Shown: in pieces, positions 1-8,993 of the stretch
How the letters are laid out: every line of letters starts with the position of its first letter
Position numbering within the stretch: the stretch's first letter is position 1
NCBI RefSeq assembly: GCF_018617485.1
Contig: NZ_JACSKH010000001.1
Coordinates: 186,001 to 250,000, forward strand
Length of the DNA stretch: 64,000 bases
Direction: 5' to 3'
Source: Exiguobacterium sp. s124
GTDB taxonomy: Bacteria > Bacillota > Bacilli > Exiguobacteriales > Exiguobacteriaceae
Translations under genes and position numbers: made by a program
Notes under the pieces: model-generated
Database searches by the model: none
Told to the model about the DNA's origin: nothing
Seen by the model: the letters and a program-made list of their open reading frames with translations, nothing else

Positions 1-33
1 CTTTTTCTATACGTTTTGTGAGGAGGGAAATAG

Positions 34-1083
34 ATGAGAGGGATTTCCGTTTACTTAAGTGAGGAATTGACGCCTGCGTCCATTGATTGGATTGAACGCA
101 TGCGAGAGAGCGGATTTACGAGCATCTTCACGTCGCTTCATATTCCGGAAGACGATTCGACGTTATATACAGAACGGCTCCAGCAGTTAGGAGCGTTGGC
201 AAAACGGCTTGAGATGGAACTCGTGGCAGATATCGCCCCGTCGTCTCTACAGGCGCTCGGGAAAGATTGGGATGATGCCCATACATTGTTAGAGTGGGGA
301 GTTACGGGATTACGTGTCGATTATGGAGTCACACCGAAACAAGTGGCAGACTTGTCACGACATATGATGGTCGCACTCAATGCCAGTACGCTCACGGAAG
401 TAGAACTTGATCAGATGTTGCAACATGGATTACTACGTGAGAATGTTGAAGCGTGGCATAATTTTTACCCGCGACCTGAGACGGGGCTCGACCGTCTTTG
501 GTTTGACGAGAGAAATGCGTGGTTACATGCGCAAGGAATCAAGGTACAAGCGTTCATCCCTGGAGATGAACAATTACGCGGTCCCCTCCATGAGACGCTG
601 CCGACACTTGAGGCTCACCGCCATCAGTCCCCCCTTTCGTGTTATATCGATTTAAAAGCCACGGTTGACCGGATTTTGATTGGCGACCCGTGCGTGTCAG
701 AGCAGACGATGCGACAGTTTCAGGCGTATGAGGAAGGGGTAATCGTCCTGCGCGCCACTTCCGAGCATCGTGTCAAATCACTCCCGACACTCCATACGAA
801 TCGGATGGACCCGGCCCGGGACGTCCTCCGTTCGGTCGAATCGAGAGCATACGGACGACCGGGAGATCAACTGATTCAACCGCAAAAAACAGAAGGAAGA
901 CCGTTTGGAAGCATTACAATCGACAACGATCGTTACGGGCGTTATGCAGGGGAACTGCAAGTGACGAAGCGAGATTTGCCCGCGGATGAACGGGTCAATG
1001 TCATCGGTCGGGTCATCGAAATGGACCGTCCGCTCGTTCAATACATCGGACCAGGTGGACGATTCCAAATTGACTGGACGTGA
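34..1083 (+). CDS. mupG: MupG-family 6-phospho-N-acetylmuramidase (DUF871)
   Basis: 349 aa, probably a cytosolic glycosidase that splits MurNAc-6-phosphate-GlcNAc during cell-wall sugar recycling. This role is known for the family in Staphylococcus and is inferred here. Residues 1 to about 235 look like the TIM-barrel part; the last 100 or so residues (from 'RPFGSITIDND') match the cyclophilin-like C-terminal domain of DUF871 proteins. Full length for the family. The ATG follows a strong AGGAGGG Shine-Dalgarno at 20-26. Only 33 bases precede it, so the promoter or an upstream operon partner may lie outside the window. The next gene starts 55 bases downstream and may be co-transcribed. Confidence 0.8.
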   Translation: MRGISVYLSEELTPASIDWIERMRESGFTSIFTSLHIPEDDSTLYTERLQQLGALAKRLEMELVADIAPSSLQALGKDWDDAHTLLEWGVTGLRVDYGVTPKQVADLSRHMMVALNASTLTEVELDQMLQHGLLRENVEAWHNFYPRPETGLDRLWFDERNAWLHAQGIKVQAFIPGDEQLRGPLHETLPTLEAHRHQSPLSCYIDLKATVDRILIGDPCVSEQTMRQFQAYEEGVIVLRATSEHRVKSLPTLHTNRMDPARDVLRSVESRAYGRPGDQLIQPQKTEGRPFGSITIDNDRYGRYAGELQVTKRDLPADERVNVIGRVIEMDRPLVQYIGPGGRFQIDWT

Positions 1084-1138
1084 CTCAGGATTGCCACCAT
1101 CCTATATCATTGTGTACAGTAGAGAGGGAGGGTGGAAC

Positions 1139-1642
1139 ATGAAAGACATTAATTTTAATATCATTTCAGACGATGCGACGGACGGACACGGCGGTTTTGG
1201 TGTCGGTTCGCTTAGCTTAAATAACATGTCCCCGGTCATCATTGACGTCGAGGCAGGCACAGCGACGATTGATATGGGCGCCATGCACGCCAAGTCAGCC
1301 ATTGAGAAGCGCATCAAGTTTTTGACGGACCAAGAGGCGGTACCGAACGGGAAACCATACTGGATCGTGTGGGTGACGGTCGGTCGGAAACCGGAAGGCT
1401 TTTACTATGGTGGCGTCGCGGCATGTGACATGTTGGTAGATGTCGAAGCGAGACGAGGCTATAAACTATTGCCTTATCACGTCAATCAAATGGACAAATC
1501 GTTGAAGGGTCGGATTTTAATCGACATGATGGACGCTCCGTCCCGCAGCGTATTGGCGAATTTCTTACAAGAATATCGTCCAGAAATTTGGACGAACTCG
1601 ACTGAACTTCATGCAGAGCTCGAGCGCTTAGGTGCCGAGTAA
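1139..1642 (+). CDS. ywhD: YwhD family protein
   Basis: 167 aa. Matches the conserved Bacillales YwhD family, whose biochemical role is unknown to me. Recognisable stretches are 'DGHGGFGVGSLSLNNMSP' near the N-terminus, 'IDMGAMHA' and 'PNGKPYWIVWVTVG' in the middle. The reading frame is open further upstream, but ATG 1139 follows GAGAGGGAGGG at the right distance, gives the family's usual length and avoids overlap with the preceding gene. No signal peptide or membrane segment. In B. subtilis the gene lies near speE-speB, as here. An intrinsic terminator follows immediately. Confidence 0.85.
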   Translation: MKDINFNIISDDATDGHGGFGVGSLSLNNMSPVIIDVEAGTATIDMGAMHAKSAIEKRIKFLTDQEAVPNGKPYWIVWVTVGRKPEGFYYGGVAACDMLVDVEARRGYKLLPYHVNQMDKSLKGRILIDMMDAPSRSVLANFLQEYRPEIWTNSTELHAELERLGAE

Positions 1643-1679
1643 AAAGATTGGACGATTTTTTCGTCTCCAATCTTTTTTG
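1643..1679 (+). terminator. Intrinsic terminator after ywhD
   Basis: GATTGGACGA pairs with TCGTCTCCAATC (two-base bulge), followed by a T6 run. Starts right at the ywhD stop. Confidence 0.85.
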
Positions 1680-1736
1680 TTTCGCATTTTTGGGAGTAAC
1701 AGGAAATTATGTAACTGAAGAGATATTCATTTGTAA

Positions 1737-1766
1737 TTGTATGAAAATTCAGTATTATGATATACT
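1737..1766 (+). promoter_or_regulatory. Sigma-A promoter for the symporter gene
   Basis: TTGTAT (-35) and TATACT (-10) separated by 18 bases, about 34 bases before the start codon. It lies after the upstream terminator, consistent with independent transcription. Confidence 0.6.
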
Positions 1767-1799
1767 GACTACATTGTGAAAAAAAGAAAGGGTGATACG

Positions 1800-3077
1800 A
1801 TGAGCGAAACGAAAAAAATCTTAATCGGTCTCGCGCTAGGTGTTGTAGTTGGTCTCGGATTGGCGGGATTGCCGGATTCAATTTATGAGATTGTGAATCC
1901 GTATATTTTATCTCCGGTAGGAACGGTCTTTTTGAATCTGATTAAAATGTTAGTCGTGCCGATTGTCTTCTTCTCGATTATTTTAGGCGTCATGGGTCTC
2001 GGGGACCCGAAAGAGCTAGGTCGAGTCGGGACGAAGTCGATTTTGTTCTTCTTAGCGACGACAGCACTCGCGATTATGTTAGCGATGGGCGTCGCATCTG
2101 TTTTACAACCAGGGGAGCGTGGGGACTTCCAAACAACAGGTCTTGAATTTGAATCAACAGCGACTGAGGAATCGTCAAATATCGTACAGACATTCGTCAA
2201 TATGATTCCGACGAACCCGATTACGGCACTCGCTGAAGGAAATATGCTTCAAATCATCGTCTTTGCGGCATTGATTGGATTCGCATTGATTGCCCTTGGG
2301 GACAAAGCGAAGACATGGCGTCAATTCGTCAAACAAGGCGACCGCATCATGATGTACTTGATTCATCTCGTCATGAAGCTCGCTCCATACGGCGCGTTCG
2401 CATTGATTGCTTCGGCAATCGGAGGCATCGGTCTCGATGCGGTCGTCGCGATGGCATGGTATATGATTGCCGTCGTTTTGACACTCTTCTTACACGCCAC
2501 GATTGTATACGGAGCAGCCGTTTACTTCATCGGGAAGATGAGTCCGGTGTTCTTCTTCAAGAACTTCTATGAAGCGATGACGTTTGCGTTCTCGACATCT
2601 TCGTCGAATGCGACGCTTCCGGTATCGATGGAAGTCGCACAGAAGAAACTCGGTGTACCACGTTCGATTTCGTCGTTCGTGCAACCACTCGGGGCAACGG
2701 TCAATATGGACGGGACAGCGATCATGCAAGGTGTCGCAACCATCTTCATCGCGCAAGTGTTCGCCTCTGACTTAACAATGACTCAATTGTTGACGGTCGT
2801 CATTACGGCGGTCCTCGCTTCGATCGGGACAGCGGGTGTACCAGGAGTCGGGCTTGTCATGCTTGCCCTCGTCCTTCAGTCAGTCAACTTGCCAGTAGAA
2901 GGAATCGCCCTCATCATTGGGGTCGACCGTATTCTTGATATGCTTCGCACATCTGTCAACATCACGGGGGATGCGGCATGTGCGGTTGTCGTTTCAAAAT
3001 TAGAAGAAAAACATCTACCACCAGTCGACGAAGACTCGTGGGATGAAGCAGGTGCAACCTCTTCATCATCGCTATGA
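1800..3077 (+). CDS. Dicarboxylate/amino acid:cation symporter (DAACS family)
   Basis: 425 aa integral membrane protein of the GltP/GltT/DctP group, which import glutamate, aspartate or C4-dicarboxylates with H+ or Na+. Eight TM segments and two re-entrant loops are expected. The serine-rich hairpin motif 'TFAFSTSSSNATLPVSM' is present, as is the 'NMDGTAIMQG' substrate/cation motif, followed by 'DRILDMLRTSVNITGDA' near the C-terminus, so the transport core looks intact. The acidic C-terminal tail is cytoplasmic. ATG 1800 is preceded by AAAGGGTG. Substrate cannot be decided from sequence. Flanked by its own promoter and terminator, so monocistronic. Confidence 0.88.
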   Translation: MSETKKILIGLALGVVVGLGLAGLPDSIYEIVNPYILSPVGTVFLNLIKMLVVPIVFFSIILGVMGLGDPKELGRVGTKSILFFLATTALAIMLAMGVASVLQPGERGDFQTTGLEFESTATEESSNIVQTFVNMIPTNPITALAEGNMLQIIVFAALIGFALIALGDKAKTWRQFVKQGDRIMMYLIHLVMKLAPYGAFALIASAIGGIGLDAVVAMAWYMIAVVLTLFLHATIVYGAAVYFIGKMSPVFFFKNFYEAMTFAFSTSSSNATLPVSMEVAQKKLGVPRSISSFVQPLGATVNMDGTAIMQGVATIFIAQVFASDLTMTQLLTVVITAVLASIGTAGVPGVGLVMLALVLQSVNLPVEGIALIIGVDRILDMLRTSVNITGDAACAVVVSKLEEKHLPPVDEDSWDEAGATSSSSL

Positions 3078-3084
3078 TATAGTA

Positions 3085-3119
3085 AAGGACCATGACAACG
3101 CGTCATGGTCCTTATTTTG
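3085..3119 (+). terminator. Intrinsic terminator after the symporter
   Basis: 12-bp perfect stem AAGGACCATGAC / GTCATGGTCCTT, loop AACGC, then a T-rich tail. Confidence 0.85.
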
Positions 3120-3140
3120 TAGATAGAAAGAGTGATGGTT

Positions 3141-3674
3141 ATGGAATGGGAACTGATCCCGCTCCCTTTATTTTTAATAATGAGTATTTTACTCAATAGT
3201 GTGATTGCAGTAGCCGGAGTTTTACCGAGTGCCTTTTTAACGGCAATCAACGTGAGTGTCCTCGGTCTCGTACCTGGTATTCTCGTCTCGATTGTCGGTG
3301 AGGCGGTAGGCGCCATCGTCAGTTTCATTCTTTACCGAAAAGCGCTGCATCGTTATACGTCCCCGGACGGCGGCCGGTTTCAGCGTCTCCGAGAGGCAAC
3401 AGGGGCCGAGGCATGGTTTCTCGTCCTGGGCATGCGTCTCATGCCGTTCGTGCCGTCTGGTCTCGTCACGTTATCGGCAGCGTTCAGTCGTATGACTCTC
3501 GCTTCATTCGCGGTCGCAAGTACGATTGGGAAAGTGCCTGCCCTCATCATGGAAGGATTTGCGGTGACGGCAGCGATGCAATTGACGATCGGGTGGCAGC
3601 TGTTCTTGGTCGGTCTCGTCGGGATTGCTTACCTCGTCTGGCGAATGCGTCAGAGAAGGGGCGAAAAGATATGA
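3141..3674 (+). CDS. VTT/TVP38-family membrane protein
   Basis: 177 aa multi-pass membrane protein of the VTT (SNARE-associated/DedA-like) superfamily, linked in related families to lipid scrambling or membrane homeostasis. Four or five hydrophobic segments; the family-like 'GVLPSAFLTAIN', 'GEAVGAIVSFILYR' and 'GLVTLSAAFSRM' are visible. Three in-frame starts lie close together (GTG 3132, ATG 3135, ATG 3141). AGAAAGAG at 3125-3132 is best spaced for 3141. The 3' end overlaps the convergent cardiolipin synthase gene by 25 bases. Its lipid-related neighbour is suggestive but not proof of function. A second VTT protein lies at 32272. Confidence 0.75.
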   Translation: MEWELIPLPLFLIMSILLNSVIAVAGVLPSAFLTAINVSVLGLVPGILVSIVGEAVGAIVSFILYRKALHRYTSPDGGRFQRLREATGAEAWFLVLGMRLMPFVPSGLVTLSAAFSRMTLASFAVASTIGKVPALIMEGFAVTAAMQLTIGWQLFLVGLVGIAYLVWRMRQRRGEKI

Positions 3675-5173
3675 CAAAACGCCTCGACAAATCGTTTACC
3701 GGTCGTTTTTTTCCGCAACACGGCCCAGTCAATTAAAATGGACTCCTCAAAATCTTTTAAAAAGGCTTCGTGAAGTTGCTGAATCGACGTCGTATTGAAT
3801 TGAGCGATCATCATCTCGTGATTGAGAAACATGCTCCGAAAGTCGAAGTTGGCTGACCCGACAAGGGCGACTTTCCCATCAATCAAGAGTGTTTTCGCAT
3901 GGATGAAATGGCGATTGTATTTATAAATTTTGATGTTCCGTTTCAGCAACTGTTCAAAATAATACTCACTCGCATGGAAGCTGAACCATTCGTCTCCTTT
4001 TCCTGGGACGACGATTCGTACATCGATTCCACTTCGCCCTGCGACTTCGAGAATCGCCAACAGTTCAGGCGGAGGTACAAGGTATGGGGTGGTGAGCCAA
4101 ATCGACTCTTTTGCCTCCATGAGTAGACGCATCAATCCATCGCGGATGGTCACATCTTTTCCCGGTGACGTGACCCAAAGTTGCGTCGCTCCGTTTTGCC
4201 CTTTCGGTTCATTTACAAAGTATTGAGAGAGATGCTCTTCGTCTGCGAAGAGATCCCATGTCTCATCAATGGTCCCTTGACCTGCATATAGCCAGTTCTC
4301 GACAAAGAGCTGCTGAAGTTCTCGGACGAGCGGACCTTCGAGGCGTAGGTGGGTGTCACGCCAGAAACCGAGTTTCTCATTTTTCCCAAGATACTCATCC
4401 CCGACGTTCAACCCGCCTGTGAGCGCGATTCGTCCATCCACGACAATCAATTTTTGGTGGTTGCGGAAATTGGCATTGAAGACGAGATAAGGGTGTAGGA
4501 CCGGGTCGAACGCTTGGACGTGGACACGGGACTCCCGTAACGGTTGAATAAAATCTTCCCCGATTTCTTGGCTACCGAGTCCGTCATATAAAAAGCGAAC
4601 GATGACGTTCTCATTCGATTTTTGGATGAGTGCATCTCGTACCTTTAAGGAAATCTCGTCGGTTCTAAATAAATAGTATTGAATGTGGATATGGTCGGTC
4701 GCGCTGTTGATGGCGTCTAACAACGCCTCGAATTTTTCTTCGCCGTTGACGAGGAGAGTCGTCGACGTGTGAGCGTCCGCACCGCTTGCTCCTAATTTTT
4801 CGAGTGTACGTGTCAGCGGATAAGTAGATACGAGATCGGGAGAAGTCTCGATTTTTTCACTTTCAATCGCTTGCCTTAGCATCCGGATTTCTGACGAGGT
4901 TCGTTTAAAGCGTCGATGGCGACGCGGCGTACGACCGAACATGACCCATGCCAACACACCGATGAACGGTATAAAGAATACGGTCAATAACCAGGCGAGC
5001 TTCCCTTGGGGCTGTACTTGGTCAAATAATATCTGCCAACCGACGACGAGCGGTGCGACGATTGCGATTCCGATTAATACGGGAATGAGGACATCGAGCC
5101 AAAACAAGAGACCGACGAGCAAGATGACGCTGATGATCATGATGATGAGTTGAATGACGCGACGTTTCAAAGG
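3650..5173 (-). CDS. cls: Cardiolipin synthase
   Basis: About 507 aa, membrane-bound. Makes cardiolipin from two phosphatidylglycerol molecules. Two or three N-terminal TM segments are followed by two phospholipase D HKD motifs, 'NHQKLIVVDGRIALTGG' and 'HAKTLLIDGKVALVGSAN', and the protein ends in the family-typical '...FSPLL'. A GTG at 5182 is possible but abuts the Shine-Dalgarno (GAAAGGTGG). TTG 5173, giving MKRRV..., is better spaced. The 3' end overlaps the convergent VTT gene by 25 bases and no separate terminator is visible there. The upstream gene on the same strand is cut off by a hairpin at 5199-5226. Confidence 0.9.
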   Translation of the reverse strand, partial: PLKRRVIQLIIMIISVILLVGLLFWLDVLIPVLIGIAIVAPLVVGWQILFDQVQPQGKLAWLLTVFFIPFIGVLAWVMFGRTPRRHRRFKRTSSEIRMLRQAIESEKIETSPDLVSTYPLTRTLEKLGASGADAHTSTTLLVNGEEKFEALLDAINSATDHIHIQYYLFRTDEISLKVRDALIQKSNENVIVRFLYDGLGSQEIGEDFIQPLRESRVHVQAFDPVLHPYLVFNANFRNHQKLIVVDGRIALTGGLNVGDEYLGKNEKLGFWRDTHLRLEGPLVRELQQLFVENWLYAGQGTIDETWDLFADEEHLSQYFVNEPKGQNGATQLWVTSPGKDVTIRDGLMRLLMEAKESIWLTTPYLVPPPELLAILEVAGRSGIDVRIVVPGKGDEWFSFHASEYYFEQLLKRNIKIYKYNRHFIHAKTLLIDGKVALVGSANFDFRSMFLNHEMMIAQFNTTSIQQLHEAFLKDFEESILIDWAVLRKKTTGKRFVEAFCHIFSPLL

Positions 5174-5198
5174 AAACACCACCTTTCTATAAATGATG

Positions 5199-5226
5199 AA
5201 AACGAGGGGGAATTCCCCTCGTTTTT
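5199..5226 (-). terminator. Terminator between the small membrane protein gene and cls
   Basis: AACGAGGGG / CCCCTCGTT palindrome directly after the stop of the gene ending at 5226. Minus-strand tail is TTTTC; the plus direction has T6, so it could act both ways. Confidence 0.7.
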
Positions 5227-5576
5227 TAGTATACGCTGTTCAAGACAGCGTTGATTTCGTCCGCGTAACGAACGAAGAAGTATACATTCACTGCGAGAGA
5301 GAACAAGACGAGGAAGAGACCGAACTGTGCTTTAACCCGATTCCGATTCCAATAGTAGAAGACGGACAAGAGCACCGCCAGTCCTACGAATAGAGCGATG
5401 ACTTCAACGATTCCCCAGACGATATCCTTGGATAAAAACATGTCGACGATTGTCATGACGACGTAGATGAAGACGACAATCCCCATAATCACGACTAAAA
5501 TAGCTAAAATGATGCTAATCCAATCCGAACTAACTGCGTCAATTAGGTTTTCAATGGCCATTTCGTATTCGCTCAC
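5226..5576 (-). CDS. Small membrane protein, unknown function
   Basis: 116 aa. I do not recognise the family. Three hydrophobic segments are visible (about residues 20-45, 55-73 and 83-103), separated by short acidic or polar loops. The protein begins with GTG (MSEYEMA...), which sits seven bases after a perfect AGGAGG. No signal peptidase site, no cysteines. It lies between the ClC-type channel gene and cls on the same strand with its own terminator. Confidence 0.7.
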   Translation of the reverse strand: MSEYEMAIENLIDAVSSDWISIILAILVVIMGIVVFIYVVMTIVDMFLSKDIVWGIVEVIALFVGLAVLLSVFYYWNRNRVKAQFGLFLVLFSLAVNVYFFVRYADEINAVLNSVY

Positions 5577-5641
5577 AACCGTTCCTCCTTTCGACAGATT
5601 GCATAACTATACATTCATTACCCTTTTTTTCATTTCTAAAA

Positions 5642-6826
5642 TCAGGCTTTCACTGGCGAATGGATGAATGAGGGAAGTGGAATTTTAGAAACAATTGCCA
5701 CGACCGCAAATACATAGAGCCAACTGTTCGGCGGGAAGAAGAGAACGAGTAGCACGATGATGGCTAGCGGTTGTCGCATCGCCGTCGCAAGCAAGGCGCT
5801 CGACGTCAGAACGACCGAAAATGTCATATCGATTTCAAATAAGAGGCTGAAAAAATAGCCAAGCGTGAACGAAGAAAAGAGAAGCGGATAAATATGTCCA
5901 CCACGCCAACCGGTCGCGAGACAGAAGGCCGTAAAGAGAAGTTTCAAAACGCTGTAGAGAAGAAGGGTGTACAGCGGGATGAGTTGCCAGTCTTCTGCAT
6001 ATTCGAGAATCGTTTCTTCTCCAGAGAAGAGGAGATCAGGATATAGGAGAGCCATTCCCCCAATCCCGATACCACCGAGTGTGGTGAGCAATAAGATTGG
6101 GATGTTTGAAAAGAGTCGCATCAATGCGTGTTCACTGATTAAATAAAGCCAACCGAGAAGCATGCCGCCAAGAACCATCAGTAACATCGTCCAATCGAGT
6201 TGGACACTTTCAATCGCGGGAAATTTAATGATGAACGGTGGACGTTCGTCAAGTTGGTTGAGTAAATAAAACGTCCCGATTCCAGCAAGTGTCGCAAGCA
6301 GGTTCAGCATTGGTTGTTTCTTCTGCTCGGTCTCCTCTGCCGCGATTGCTCCAAAGAGCGGCGCATTGAAGACAATCCCGAGAACGACCGCGTGTCCGAC
6401 TTCTTGCAATTCCGCTAATTCTTGACGGACATGACGAATGCGCTCCGAGAACCACGTTGTGAGCCCGCCGACGATCCCGACGAGCGCTGCCTCAGGACCG
6501 AGGCTTGCACCTCCGATGAGCACGAGAAGGGCGGTCAACGTCGTGAAGCCTATTAAACGATAGTCAATCCGGCCAGTTCCTTTTCGTTCTTCTAACACTT
6601 CGGGCATGAGACGTGGCATTCGACCGTACCGGCGCTGCAATAGACCGATGCATATACCGGCGATGACCGGGACAAGAAACACATAAAAAGGAAAATCAAA
6701 TTGTTCGGGTACCGTATGCCATACAACATGAATCCCTTTATACACGACAGATAAGAAAATCCAACTGATTAAACCAATCAAGACCCCAAGTACGATGGCA
6801 TAACCACTGACAATCCATGATTTCAT
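5642..6826 (-). CDS. ClC-family chloride channel/antiporter-like protein
   Basis: 394 aa, about ten hydrophobic segments, matching the prokaryotic ClC fold. The conserved N-terminal half contains 'IGGASLGPEAALVG', aligning with the second anion-selectivity motif. In canonical ClC exchangers this motif reads G(K/R)EGP with the gating glutamate; here the Glu follows Gly-Pro instead. 'FNAPLFGAIAAEE' corresponds to the family's 'N.P..G..FA.E' region. No C-terminal CBS domains. An open frame extends upstream to TTG 6856, but GAGGTGGAG at 6833-6841 places ATG 6826 (MKSW...) as the best start. Whether it is channel, exchanger or fluoride carrier cannot be decided. Confidence 0.75.
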   Translation of the reverse strand: MKSWIVSGYAIVLGVLIGLISWIFLSVVYKGIHVVWHTVPEQFDFPFYVFLVPVIAGICIGLLQRRYGRMPRLMPEVLEERKGTGRIDYRLIGFTTLTALLVLIGGASLGPEAALVGIVGGLTTWFSERIRHVRQELAELQEVGHAVVLGIVFNAPLFGAIAAEETEQKKQPMLNLLATLAGIGTFYLLNQLDERPPFIIKFPAIESVQLDWTMLLMVLGGMLLGWLYLISEHALMRLFSNIPILLLTTLGGIGIGGMALLYPDLLFSGEETILEYAEDWQLIPLYTLLLYSVLKLLFTAFCLATGWRGGHIYPLLFSSFTLGYFFSLLFEIDMTFSVVLTSSALLATAMRQPLAIIVLLVLFFPPNSWLYVFAVVAIVSKIPLPSFIHSPVKA

Positions 6827-6955
6827 GTACATCTCCACCTCTTTCGTTCGCATCAATCTTCTATAATATGCTATCTCCTGAACACCTATGACCGAAACCT
6901 AAAAATCAATGAAATCCGACAGAAGTGGGGAATAGGTTCTGTTCACCATGGAAAG

Positions 6956-6996
6956 TAAAAAAGTGCAGGCTTCCGACGAAGTCGATGCCCACACTT
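6956..6996 (-). terminator. Intrinsic terminator of the EAL gene
   Basis: On the minus strand AAGTGTGGGC pairs with GCCTGCACTT (two G-T wobbles) around a loop holding a second small hairpin CGAC/GTCG, followed by T6. Confidence 0.75.
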
Positions 6997-7013
6997 GGAA
7001 TAAAGAAACGGGT

Positions 7014-7952
7014 TCATGCTGTTTTGATGGCGTGCTCTTTCGCAGGAGCTGGTTTTCCGAAGAAATAACCTTGCGCCAAATCGAATCCGAGCTCACGGCA
7101 CACATCGGCTTCTTCGATGCGCTCGACACCTTCGGCGAGGAGCGTGATGCCCATCGTGTTTGTCAAAGCACGTACTTTTTTGAGGAACTCCCGCTTCTCA
7201 GCATCCTCGTCACAAAATGAAACATACGAACGGTCAATTTTGACATAGTCGGGCTCGAGTCGTTTCAACATATCAATGGTCGAGAAGCCTGCACCGACAT
7301 CGTCTAATGCAACTTGCATCCCCCGTTTTTTATATGTAGAAAATACGTGCTGTAAATGATCGACGTCATGTACCTTCTCCGTCTCCACGACTTCAAAGAT
7401 GAAGCGGTCCGGACTTAGTTCATATCGGTCGATGATGTCGAACGTATGCTGGAGGCAATAGTCCGGGTTGTAAATCGTTGAGGGTAAGAAGTTGATGAAT
7501 GTCTTTTGGTGAGGGGCAACGACTTCGTATGTCGCTTTAATCGCCTCAGCACGAGCCCGCTGATCGAGCTTCGAATGAAGACCGAAACGGTTTGCCGTCC
7601 GGAATAAATCATAAGGCGAGATGTTGGCACCGCTACGGAGAAGTGCTTCGTATCCGAACGTTTCCGTAGAATCGAGGAAGATGATGGGCTGGAGATGACT
7701 CTCAAACGTGCCGTGCTGAATCTGTTCAATGATATGCCGATTGGCAAGCTGATCCTTTAACACTTCGACCTCAAGCGGCGGGGTCTGACGGTTCGATGCA
7801 GGATCAACACAGTAGACCATTCCGTTTGCTTGTGTGAGAAGTGCATCTAGTTCTTCAAACGATGTATACGGGTATTCCTGGAATGTCGTGACGAGTGTCC
7901 CTTGAGCAATTAAAGGAATTGTTGTATTACAAGAAGCGCAGGGTGACCACAT
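7014..7952 (-). CDS. EAL-domain cyclic di-GMP phosphodiesterase
   Basis: 312 aa, soluble. Hydrolyses the second messenger c-di-GMP. The EAL domain fills the C-terminal 230 residues. Key motifs are kept: 'YEALLR', 'INFLPS', 'FEVVETE', 'LDDVGAG', 'VKIDRSY', 'LLAEGVE' and 'AQGYFFGKP', so metal-binding Glu, Asn, Asp-Asp, Lys and Gln positions all appear present and activity is likely. No GGDEF or TM segment. The short N-terminal region starts MWSPCASC with a CxxC pair, possibly metal or redox sensing (inference). ATG 7952 follows AAAGGTGG; an ATG six codons upstream overlaps that Shine-Dalgarno. A sigma-D-like -10 lies upstream at 7991-7998. Confidence 0.88.
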   Translation of the reverse strand: MWSPCASCNTTIPLIAQGTLVTTFQEYPYTSFEELDALLTQANGMVYCVDPASNRQTPPLEVEVLKDQLANRHIIEQIQHGTFESHLQPIIFLDSTETFGYEALLRSGANISPYDLFRTANRFGLHSKLDQRARAEAIKATYEVVAPHQKTFINFLPSTIYNPDYCLQHTFDIIDRYELSPDRFIFEVVETEKVHDVDHLQHVFSTYKKRGMQVALDDVGAGFSTIDMLKRLEPDYVKIDRSYVSFCDEDAEKREFLKKVRALTNTMGITLLAEGVERIEEADVCRELGFDLAQGYFFGKPAPAKEHAIKTA

Positions 7953-7990
7953 ACTATTCCACCTTTCCATTTAAAATTGGTTCATTCAGT

Positions 7991-7998
7991 ATATCGGT
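7991..7998 (-). promoter_or_regulatory. Possible sigma-D -10 element for the EAL gene
   Basis: Minus-strand ACCGATAT is seven of eight bases of the sigma-D -10 consensus GCCGATAT, about 40 bases before the start codon. No good TAAA -35 is visible, so support is partial. Confidence 0.35.
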
Positions 7999-8153
7999 CA
8001 CGTCTCACAAAAAACTCACATTCGGGAATCATTCTTCAAAAAAATCGTGCAAAATGGGTACAGGTTTTGTATACTTCCTATCGTATGATTAAGAAGCGCC
8101 TCAAAACGCCACTCGCATACGAACAACTTTTTGAACAGAAAGGGGTTCTATCG

Positions 8154-8993
8154 ATGGACCAAAAATTAAAATTATGGTTTACGGAGCACCAAACAGAAGA
8201 TTACGGGATTACGTTCCGTGTAAACCACGTTTATGAGAGCGAACAAACGGAGTTTCAACGACTAGAAATGGTCGAAACGGACGAGTTCGGAACGATGTTG
8301 TTACTTGACGGGATGGTCATGACGACGGATAAGGACGAATTCGTCTATCACGAGATGGTCGCACACGTCCCACTTTTCACACACCCGAATCCTAAGCATG
8401 TGCTAGTAGTCGGTGGGGGAGACGGCGGTGTCATCCGTGAAATCATGAAACACCCATCAGTTGAAAAAGCGGTTCTCGTTGATATCGACGGGAAAGTCAT
8501 TGAATATTCGAAGAAATACTTGCCGAACATTGCCGGTGAACTTGATAACCCACGTGTTGAAGTCATCGTCGGTGACGGTTTCATGCATATCGCCAAGTCA
8601 GAGAACGAGTACGACGTCATCATGGTCGACTCGACAGAACCGGTCGGACCAGCAGCGAACCTCTTCACAAAAGGATTCTATGCAGGCATTTCGAAAGCGC
8701 TCAAAGAAGATGGCATCTTTGTCGCACAAACGGACAACCCATGGTTCACGCCAGAACTCATCCAAACGGTTCAACGTGACGTGAAGGAAATCTTCCCAAT
8801 CACGAAACTATACACGGCGAACGTACCGACTTACCCGAGCGGCATGTGGACGTTCACGATCGGTTCGAAGAAGTACGATCCGGAACAAGTATCGGCTGAG
8901 CGTTTCCATGACATCGAAACAAAATACTACACGCCGAAGCTTCATAACGCGGCATTCGTCCTTCCGAAATTCGTGGAGGATTTGACAAAATGA
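8154..8993 (+). CDS. speE: Spermidine synthase
   Basis: 279 aa cytosolic aminopropyltransferase that makes spermidine from putrescine and decarboxylated S-adenosylmethionine. The nucleotide-binding '[16 protein letters not shown]' and the catalytic-loop '[10 protein letters not shown]' motifs are intact, and the N-terminal beta-strand domain is present. The frame is open upstream, but ATG 8154 follows AAAGGGG and gives the usual length ([12 protein letters not shown]...). The stop overlaps the speB start by four bases (ATGA), so the two are translationally coupled. Together they make the agmatine-to-putrescine-to-spermidine route, as in B. subtilis. Confidence 0.96.
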   Translation: MDQKLKLWFTEHQTEDYGITFRVNHVYESEQTEFQRLEMVETDEFGTMLLLDGMVMTTDKDEFVYHEMVAHVPLFTHPNPKHVLVVGGGDGGVIREIMKHPSVEKAVLVDIDGKVIEYSKKYLPNIAGELDNPRVEVIVGDGFMHIAKSENEYDVIMVDSTEPVGPAANLFTKGFYAGISKALKEDGIFVAQTDNPWFTPELIQTVQRDVKEIFPITKLYTANVPTYPSGMWTFTIGSKKYDPEQVSAERFHDIETKYYTPKLHNAAFVLPKFVEDLTK

